Source: Dryococelus australis | Taxonomy: Eukaryota; Arthropoda; Insecta; Phasmatodea; Phasmatidae | Direction of reading: 5' to 3' | Assembly: GCA_029891345.1 (NCBI GenBank) | Contig: CM056993.1 | Coordinates: 278,458,016 to 278,522,015, forward strand | Length of the DNA stretch: 64,000 nt | Part shown: positions 56,455 through 64,000 of the stretch, piece after piece | Layout of the letters: the number at the start of each line of letters is the position of its first letter | Position numbering within the stretch: the first letter of the stretch is position 1 | The notes under the pieces: model-generated | What the model was told of the DNA's origin: nothing | The model's database searches: none | Seen by the model: only the letters and a program-made list of their open reading frames with translations | Translations under genes and position numbers: made by a program

Positions 56455-56939
56455 GAGTAACGGGGGTTTCGGGTGAGTGTCCGTAGCCCTTGAAGGAAAG
56501 TGAAAGACATGATGCTCACAATAAATAGCTGAGAGCTGTGGTTACATACATAAAGGTTTTACAGTTTGTTCTGAAAAGTCAAATTAACCAAGTTCATGTA
56601 ACTTTTAGCATTGGGAGTAAGTAGGCTATTTACAAACCCAAACTCACATGGGGTGTGTTTAATCTATCTTCCTGCCTGGCTTGGCACGGAAGGCATGGTA
56701 AAAGCGGCTTGCTCTGTAACCTCCTATGAGTCGCCGGACAGGTGCACTTTACGTGTGACAGGTTTGAACCTGAGTATTTATTTCCCAGGGTAATTGGACT
56801 AATCTTACATAGACACCATGCTCATCAAAGATAACCAGGAGACTGTGGACTAGTCTTAATCAATTTACCGAACAAAGTGTAAGACTGCAGGCTCTTCATC
56901 ACAGGGATGCACATACTTCTGTACCACACCCATTAGACG

Positions 56940-57950
56940 GTCACCCGTACTGTGCACCTAGTGTACAGTAAGGTAGACCCTCCACCATTCCTAAGACAAT
57001 CCATAAGGTGGCTAGTCAGACAGCCCAGCCTGTACTCCGTCCACCGCGCTGAACTGTGCCGGAGGGAGTACTAGTCTGATTCTGGAGGTGTGACCACCTT
57101 TGAACTCAACACTAAAACGTCCCTGACGGGCAGCTTGAGAAAACCCACTGCTCTGTATCCACCTCAGTGAACTGTGCCGGATTGAGGAGCACAGGATATG
57201 ACTCTTGTCTATTTGGATTCGGCCTTTCGCAGTACACATAGCTAGGAACGATTGTCACCTGCTCGCCTCCTACGAGGCCGGTATTTGATTCTTCCTGCAT
57301 ACTATACATCTAGAGGAGTGGTGCTCAGCAGCGAGACAAAAAGGTGGTTACACCTACAAATCCAAACAGAGTTGCAACTACCTCCAACTGCACTCTGCAG
57401 CATAACTTCACAGGAATGAGCTCAAGCTGTCCATCAGCTGGATGGGACTCACCACCCAGCTCGCTCCCACTCCTTGTTTTTAGCCCCCGTCAAGACATCC
57501 GGACACCCAAACCCAATTGTTGCCGCCATCTGCAAGAATGAGGAAATCCCCTTTGGCATTGCCAACTCCTGGTTCGGGGGACACTAGCACACCAGCCCAT
57601 CCCGAGCCCCGATCCGCTTCAGCAGCAACAGCGCCACCACCACACCATGCCACAGCCTCAGCATCAGCCATCAAAAGTCGTCACAGCTGAGCCGGCAGCC
57701 ACCCGGGCCACCATCCAGTCAGGTAAACCCGTGGCAGTGTGCCAGCCAATCCGCTGGACCGTGAAACTGGCACTTAACTTTGTGCCAAGCTGACAGGCCA
57801 CCTGTCCTGCACTCTACACCGGTCGTGCTCCGGTCCACCAGTACTAGTGACAGAAGTGATATACCCCCGTGTTCATAACTGACACGAGCCAAAACAGTGC
57901 CCAACCTTAGCCATTAGAGGATGTCACACGTCAGGCTAGTATCGAGAGGT
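56940..57950 (+). pseudogene. G2-family gag N-terminal region, copy C
   Basis: It is the most diverged copy of the leader seen at 18601 and 27115. It keeps CTCCGTCCACC...GTGCCGGAGGGAGTA, the SSC-rich middle, the reading ICKNEEIPFGIANSWFGGH and the end GGATGTCACACGTCA. The stretch PQPQHQPSKVVTAEPAATRA in another frame is Pro/Gln-rich. No LTR or pol is attached. Confidence 0.6.
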
Positions 57951-58059
57951 ATTAATGATATTAATTCTTCACACTGAAAAAGTTTGATTCATTCTTGTAC
58001 ATACTGTAGTTGAAAAATAAAAAGTGTCCTGCACTTGAGTCTTGATATGAATGTTATTG

Positions 58060-58560
58060 GCTATGTTTTATTAACTTATTTACTCAACTATAAACACACT
58101 TTTTGTCCTAAATTATTTTTGAAAAACAAGGGTGTGGCTTAGAATAAAATACCATCAACTTGGCCTGAAAACAATGTTTAGTGCAATTGTACTATTTGAT
58201 TGAATAATTATTTTCAGTTTTTACAGATGTGCCATTCATATAAAATATTGATTTTTCACTTTTTAAAATTAAGTGTATGAGTTTTGAAAAAATTCTGCGA
58301 AGGTCCCGAATTAAAAGATTTAAGTAAAGTGTACATACTACATGACATTGGTTATAGAAATTAGTTGTTCTACAGACAGAATCATATTCAAGACACTAAA
58401 CATGGTTTTTTGAAATAATTTGTAACAAAGCATATTGCATACATGCTCTGTAACATGAAAAAAAATCCTCTAGAAAACAATAAAAACATCTGTGGTAGCT
58501 GATTGGGCAGATGTGTTACTGCGGGAACAGGAACTAGCTATACAGCTGTTCACACAGTAA
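58060..58560. repeat. Dispersed repeat R1, copy 2
   Basis: It aligns with 17280-17770. Its left part reads TTTACTCAACTATAA then GTCCTAAATTATTTTTGAAA and AACAAGGGTGTGGCTTA, the body of a common animal MITE whose ends are CCGTATTTACTCG-like. The start codons and stops within it are fortuitous. Confidence 0.65.
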
Positions 58561-60370
58561 CTACATTCTGGCAAAACAGTATGCAATTGAGTGCATTATA
58601 GTAGAATTTCATTACATGTATATGCAGCTTCTTGAAATTAGTTGCAGATTATCTTTAAAGGAAAACAATCTGTGAATAGTATTGTGATGATTTTGCGCAA
58701 ATCGTCCCTCTTCTGGCTGTATGTTTGTTCGGTGGCCTTCCAGTTGCTCCTCCTCGGCTGTCTCTCTCTCCATCACTCCCCTTCTCTCCACCCTTCCTCT
58801 CTACCCCCCCTTTTTCCCCTCTCCAAGAGCCAGGACCAGGTAGGACTGAGTGTCTGCGGGCATTTTTCTTCGCTCTGCAATTGCCGCCTGTTGTGCCCCA
58901 GCGGCTAGATGAAACCGCTCGCCTGGTGCGGGTTATTTGACGTCTGTTCGCCTAAACTAATACTATGACATTAACACGGCTTAGGTTGCATGCAATTAGC
59001 TTCATGGTACGTTTTGCCTTTGATTGCTAATGTGCTAGCTTCGTGATGTCTGGTGGTGATACACTGGTAAGTTATTGCAGTTGTGCTGTGAGGTTTTAAA
59101 CGATCTTGGGTAAAACATGTCGAGCTAGGGAATGGGAATAATTGCCGGGGCCGACAACACCAACCTTTCCAAATTCCTTTCAGGTTTGCCGATTGAAATC
59201 ATGTTCTGGTTAATATGTTGGTTAGTCAGCAAACCGTGACTTTTGGATTGATCACAGTGAAGCAGAATTCGTAATTCGTTTAGCATGATAGCAGTAATGA
59301 TCCACATAGTGATGCAAAGTGAAGTCTATGTTTTGTTTGTTGTATAATCGCATGAGGCTTTAAGGGGCCGTGTGTGGGGTTGCCCTTGAGCAAAGCCAGT
59401 TTCTTTTTAATGGGTTTTAGCGTAAGTTTTAACGTGTTCAATTTTACATGCTACGGCCTTGGATGAGCATAATGTTTTCGCCACCCATAGCATTTTTTGT
59501 GTACATTCATCGAGTACCTGAGTAATAAGAGGGTGTTGAGTAAAGTTATACTCACCTATTTTAATGCAACTCGTGTGTAACGATCTCCTCGTCCATCTGT
59601 GATAAATTGTTTTCTTTTAAATGTATAGTCGTTATAAACGAATGTAAGGTGCATTGGTATGCGGAATCTTAGTAGTGAGAACGGGTTCGTTCTGTACCAG
59701 TAGTAAAAGTTGTTTCTTTCTGCGCCAGTAGTAAATTGGGTTAGAGGTGAAATGTTCTTGGGGTATTCATTGTTATTAGCCACTGGCCTTGTTATTTTTG
59801 ATTATTTGTATTTTGTAGTGTATTTTAGATTTTGGGGCCAGCCTTTAAATTTTATGAGGTTAGCCAATAAGATTGATGATTATATTTTGAGATATATTGC
59901 CATGTGTGTCATGGTTCACATGTTATGGCATGGCCCTTTTATTATTTAAAAGAAAGCTTATTCTGAATTATTCACACATAGTGAATTGTGAAATTTTGAT
60001 GTAACCTTCAAATTCTCTTTATGCATAAGAACATAGCGTGCTATAATGGAAGAATATTGTTGTAATGGTCTGTGATACATACTTGGAATGCTTAATTGTG
60101 CGATCTCAAGTGCTATTTTTGAAATACCAATCCATTGTATTTTATAGTAGCATTTTCATTCCTATATCCTAGTGTTTAAGGAGAATCGGCCTGTTGCCTT
60201 AAATATGTGTACTGTTGGATTGTTTGAAAAGCATTGTATGAACCATTGATTTTTGAGTGTTCAATAAATTGTTATTCTTGATTTGTGTGGAATCTAATTT
60301 GAGAAATGGCTAGAAATCTGCGTGACTCTGCTTGTTTTACACGCCTGCCTGTTATTTTGTTTCATGTAAC
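58561..60370 (+). repeat. Probable 5' LTR region of G3 and upstream flank
   Basis: This region precedes the G3 primer-site-like sequence and gag. AATAAA at about 60263 and the abrupt start of gag after 60400 suggest that the last several hundred bases are the LTR. With no 3' LTR in the window its boundaries cannot be fixed. A C/T-rich tract lies at 58750-58830. No gene is seen. Confidence 0.4.
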
Positions 60371-60388
60371 TGGGGGACGTCTCCTTCA
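60371..60388 (+). promoter_or_regulatory. Possible tRNA-Pro-type primer-binding site of G3
   Basis: AAC-TGGGGGACGTCTCCTTC resembles the TGGGGGCTCGTCCGG primer site of many gypsy-like elements and lies a few bases before the first gag coding trace. One small indel separates it from the consensus. Confidence 0.45.
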
Positions 60389-60401
60389 TTTATCACCTTT
60401 C

Positions 60402-61400
60402 AAAGGAAGAATTAGCCACCTCTCTCCGTGACTCCGATCTTGAGGTGGAAGAGGGGAAAACAGCAGCTGACCTGCGGAAGTTGGCAGTGGACATCTGGCG
60501 GCAGCAGCATGGAGCCTCTGGGTAATCCTCTGCGAGACATCTGGCGGCAGCAGCATGGAGCCTCTGGGTAATCCTCTGCGAGACAGGTGGCAGCAGTGTG
60601 TGTCGCATCAGGAAGTTTCCAATATTCAAAACTGTTTTACTTAGCCCTTCAGCAAATCCAGCCATTGACTTCAGTGGAACCTAGGAGTGTTTTGTCATTC
60701 AAAATAGAGGTTAGAAACTTGGACAAGCTTGAATTATGTACTCAGAAATTGGTCTTGACAGCCTTAGCAGTCAAATGTCAGGGGCAAGTCTTACAGTTAC
60801 TCCAGGATGAGATTTCCTCTTCAGAGGGAGGAACCTTTCTGGGTTTAATGAAAAAGATTATTAATGCCTTGTTTCCACCATGCACTGGGCGACTATGTGA
60901 AAGGGAGTTGGTGTTTAGGAAGCAGAGGCCTGGGAAAAACCTTGGTAAATTCGTTGAGTCAGTATTTTCCTTCCATGATGCCTTGTGCTCACGCATGGAT
61001 GAAGAGAGGATTTAGTGGATATGGTGACACCACAGGTGCGATTTCACTGCATAATGGTTTCCCCTCCACACACATTGCTTGAGCTTAGGCATTTTGCGGT
61101 GGAAATACAGAGCTGCATATCAACTTCTTCAGCTTCTGAAATGTGAGAGAAAGCTTCTGATCGTATTGCCAGGGGTCGTAGTGGTCCCCATTCAGGTCAT
61201 GCCGTGGCTATAGATGGGATTCAACAACGTGGTTCTTGGCGTTGTAGTAATTGTTTCTCTTTCTGCCATATTGCTTTGGAGTGTTGGGCAAACAGGTGTG
61301 CCCAGTATGAATGAACTTGTTTTCGATGTGGTTAAGTCTGGAATTTGCGTGTGGATTGTCAGCACCTGGGAGGAAGTGTGGTCATCCTAGTCGTAGGCAT
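60402..61400 (+). pseudogene. G3 gag with zinc knuckles
   Basis: The N-terminal reading KEELATSLRDSDLEVEEGKT then AADLRKLAVDIWRQQ resembles the start of gypsy gags. A 46-bp tandem duplication and a stop follow. The capsid-like middle lies in the open stretch 60587-61015 (FLGLMKKIINALFPPC..., RPGKNLGKFVESVF). The nucleocapsid has one intact C-x2-C-x4-H-x4-C knuckle (CSNCFSFCHIALEC, 61243-61284). A second knuckle (CFRCG...C) carries a stop and has lost its His. Confidence 0.75.
60490..60581. repeat. Exact tandem duplication, 2 x 46 bp
   Basis: Two adjacent identical units begin GACATCTGGCGGCAGCAGCA at 60490 and 60536, followed by the start of a third, diverged unit (GACAGGTGGCAGCAG). It lies inside G3 gag. 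The lack of differences points to a recent event. Confidence 0.95.
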
Positions 61401-61415
61401 GAGAACCCACGCTGA

Positions 61416-62170
61416 TTGAGTAAATGTTCAGTGATGATCACCATCACTGGGAACAACTTTCCTGCTTTAGTGAACAGTGGCACCACTCGCGTGGTCAGCG
61501 AATATTTTCTGAGACAGCTCTTAGACAACAAACTTATCACCGAGGATCGGGTGAGATGTTGTGAAGAAAAACGTCTGTGCGTGGTCAATGGTGAACTTGT
61601 CACGAGTAATAAGGTTGTTGACCATTTTAAGGTCAGACGATTTTTGTGGACATTAGAGTTTTGGGTTTTTGCTCGTTTAACTCATCACATTGTCTTGGGT
61701 TTAGAGTTTCTCGGGAGGATTCGAGCATCAGTGAATCTTGATGAAGGATTTCTGTCCTTTGGGATCCACCTGAATACCCGAGTGGGGTTAATCAAGACTC
61801 CTAATGAGAAATTATTTTCCTCTCTTGATGGTGGTGATCATTCCGAAAGTAACTTTAGTCGAGAGTTGGATACATTACGGCAGGAGTTCCAGGATGTAAT
61901 TACCCCATGCATCGGAAGGTGTGATTTCCTTCCTTATAGGTTTACCCTTACAGACGATATCCCGGTTAGAGACTGTCATTTCAAGTGTCCTCCACCGAAG
62001 ATTAAAGCATTCAAAGAGATTACTGACAAGTTACTAGATGCTGATGTCATAATCCCCTGAAACTCAGACTTTTGTTCGCCGGGATTTCTGGTAAGGACGA
62101 AAGACTGCGACAAATACCGTCTTGTTGTAAATCACTCCCTGGTAGAGACAGGCCATTTGATACTTCAATA
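61416..62170 (+). pseudogene. G3 protease and reverse transcriptase N-terminus
   Basis: A 214-codon ORF carries a retropepsin: the active site reads ALVNSGTTRVVSEYFL, where the catalytic Asp is Asn (61473-61475) but Ser-Gly is kept, followed by HHIVLGLEFLGRI, the C-terminal ILG motif. It continues into the PR-RT linker and RT N-terminus (LRQEFQDVI, ITDKLLDADVIIP). A stop follows, then NSDFCSPGFLVRTKD and KYRLVVNHSLVE, the RT fingers. RT breaks off near 62170, where repeat T begins. The catalytic RT box, RNase H and integrase are absent. Confidence 0.85.
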
Positions 62171-62179
62171 CCTGGATTC

Positions 62180-64000
62180 CCTCGATACTGGGCAGTATCG
62201 AAAGTATTGAGTATCGCTACATGCATATCGATAATTAAATTCAATACTTTTTATTGACACGTGTATATGGCGTGGATGCATGGTCCGCCATTTTCCCCAT
62301 TGTCATGAAGCAGCGCTGTTTATTTTGTTTTTGGTGGTTTACTAGTTTCGGAAAGCCAGTTAAGTGTCGTATTTATTTAATGATTCAGCTAATTATTTTG
62401 TATCCATGGCAGAGAAACTTGTAGTAAGGATTGCAATAGAACAACATGTATTTAGGAGTTGCATATAGGAATTACGAACAGTAAGGCAGTCTAAATTGTA
62501 AATAACACGTTTTGAAAGTGTACATTGTAAATAACATATTTTGAAATGGTTATTAGAATGTTTTAAATATACATAGCCTAACCACCATTTCAACTTGTTT
62601 TGCAGTGTAAAAATACCACTTGTATTGTATGGAAAACGAACTTCTTCAAAAACACTTATGTCCTGAATGTGTTTAGTATTCAAATTACCCTATGAACTAC
62701 ATCTTTAACACGTTTTCTTTCGGTGAGGGTAAAACTTGACAGGTTATATAATAATTTGAATGTTTCTTTCATACGAGCAAATTTTCGACTTGTCCACTAA
62801 AATAATATGTAACTAAAGATGATACATGCCATGACCGAATTGACAAATCTAATTATTTAGTTATTTTGAAAATACATGATTTTGTAAGTATCAATTTGGA
62901 CGCTGTCGACAGTCACGTGTGTAGCAGTCGCAGCAACACATAATTACATTAATAGTGCAAAATATTTATCTCTAAATTTAATGCTTACAACAGACGTAAT
63001 ATTTCTGCAATCATCACTGGAATACTACGAATATGTTAATAAGAAAATAATACATTATGCAATAACGACATTAAAAAAACTTTAATTTGCTGTGTGTGTA
63101 AATATATATATGTAGGCACACGCATGCACACACCCATGCACGTGCACACACATGCAAACGTGTGCACACAAACACACAAAGCACATGACTTACTTGCTTT
63201 TTAAAACATTGCTAGTGTATTTTATGTACTGTTATTTGTTTTAAAAATCATTTTATTTACCCATTTTCGCACGTGTTTAAAAAAAACATGGTGCTGATGT
63301 TGTCATTTTGTATTTTTGCTAACGTCCGCTAAATACAAAATATGAAATACCAAATTACCAAATACGTGATCATTTTTGTATACAAAATCGGGTCACATGA
63401 TCATTTTGTCAAAAAAATCTGCCAATTCGGACATGGCCAGTGTCTCATAAGAAGAGGTGCAGAAAAATGCTGTCTCATGAAAGACAAACTATATTGGCAA
63501 TAAAATTAATGGAGGCCCAGCAGTATGACTTAGCCATAACAAAAGCAAGGTAGGTTGCAATGGTAACCTACATTGATCATAGCATTTGTTTACACTCATT
63601 ATTTTATTCATAGACAGAGCCGCTGTGGCGGGATACATTGTCACTGTGCTACATTTCTAGAACTGTCAAAATTTATGTTTGATATTCTGAATGCAAGTAC
63701 TACATTTTTTTTTGTGCTATTTGTGTTTAAAACCGGTATTTTATATTTATTGTACGTGTTTTGTGGGTACACAATCTGTGAAAATGACCAATGAAAAACC
63801 AAACAGTAATAAATTTATTTATCTTGCTTCTGGTAGCGGAAGAATTGTTATTGTTTTTTATCTGGTGATAACCAATTCCCACATTTCCTCTATCTTGACT
63901 TTATCCAGAAAAAAATTGAATGTTTTTTTTTCTACATAAAAATTATTAACCTAGCTTAGTTCGAAAATTGACATGCCTGATGTGCTTTTTTAGTATCATA
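62180..64000. mobile_element. DNA transposon T, copy B, rearranged; runs off the window
   Basis: Segments match copy A (30780-32860) in mixed orientation: 62330-62770 to the reverse complement of 32220-32590; 62880-63420 to 31770-32250 in the same orientation; 63440-63960 to the reverse complement of 31190-31730. The left end carries CAGTATCGAAAGTATTGAGT, also inverted near 32670. It truncates the G3 RT. The minus-strand coding-like piece of copy A has a plus-strand counterpart at 62406. Confidence 0.6.
63104..63181. repeat. CA/CG-rich imperfect microsatellite
   Basis: An irregular array of CACA, CATGCA and CACGTGCA units inside T copy B, absent at the matching position of copy A (about 32000). 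Confidence 0.85.

Larger units (their letters stand above)
54421..56939. other. GC-richer repetitive stretch, unassigned
   Basis: This region has the same composition as the L3 and G2 leaders but no recognised domain. It contains three copies of a palindromic motif (55171-55736), an inverted pair GTGTTTATTGA/TCAATAAACAC (55434-55459), a 17-base G run (55988-56004) and a perfect 23-bp inverted repeat (56407-56454). CGGCACGTGTCAAGT at 56174 repeats a block at 53940. It is probably retroelement-derived. Confidence 0.45.

Noticed and set aside
50600-64000. Further raptor exons on the minus strand
   Set aside because: Minus-strand open stretches there show no WD40, HEAT or RNC-like motifs and mostly coincide with repeats.
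1-64000. CRISPR arrays, operons, ribosome binding sites, rRNA genes
   Set aside because: The sequence is nuclear animal DNA; tandem repeats here are microsatellites or two-unit duplications, and no rRNA or complete tRNA gene was seen.

Overview
This is animal nuclear DNA, most likely from an insect with a large, repeat-rich genome. It is AT-rich, has no prokaryotic gene layout, and holds two recognisable host loci among many decayed transposons. A SINE near 16.2-16.4 kb has the body and tail ('GGCCATCCTGATTT..', '..GACCTTGCTGTCGATGAGACATTAA') that I know from grasshopper and other orthopteroid repeats. That makes a polyneopteran insect the best guess, but only a guess.

Host genes. (1) 13733-14263 (+) is an intact single-exon Tprkb/Cgi121-like ORF, a subunit of the EKC/KEOPS complex that makes tRNA t6A. 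(2) 50297-50492 (-) is the terminal coding exon of raptor, the mTORC1 scaffold. Its upstream exons are not visible, so 50.5-64 kb is probably its last intron or flanking DNA. (3) At 12.6-13.1 kb two short coding-looking segments diverge head to head and encode related N-termini (MSEE.../MSQE... ..IVVP.ED). I do not recognise the family.

Transposons, left to right. 2.46-4.04 kb: pogo-like element with TIRs, TA flanks and a broken transposase. 4.86-10.29 kb: Ty3/gypsy element on the minus strand (G1) with two LTRs, a PHD-like finger in the gag leader, gag, protease and RT. Its RNase H and integrase are deleted, and the RT is fused to the 3' LTR. 14.64-15.06 kb: MITE beside Tprkb. 17.8-23.9 kb: a second gypsy element (G2, plus strand) from LTR to integrase, with partial relatives at 25.3-28.3 and 56.9-57.95 kb. 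26.1-26.6 kb: inside the second G2 relative, a minus-strand relic resembling a superfamily 3 helicase, possibly of virus origin. 29.6-33.6 and 52.6-54.4 kb: two copies of an LTR-like repeat (L3), the first split by a DNA transposon (T) that recurs rearranged at 62.2-64 kb. 42-46.8 kb: two TA-flanked MITEs and a Tigger-like element. 51.2-51.6 kb: another MITE. 60.4-62.2 kb: a third gypsy element (G3), ended by T.

The transposon proteins share a mode of decay. Catalytic Asp codons have become Asn in the G1 RT, G2 integrase, G3 protease and pogo transposase, and three of these four changes fit CpG-to-CpA transition. This suggests the elements were CpG-methylated. Most of the remaining sequence (33.8-50 kb) is AT-rich, with SINE fragments, microsatellites and no recognisable genes.
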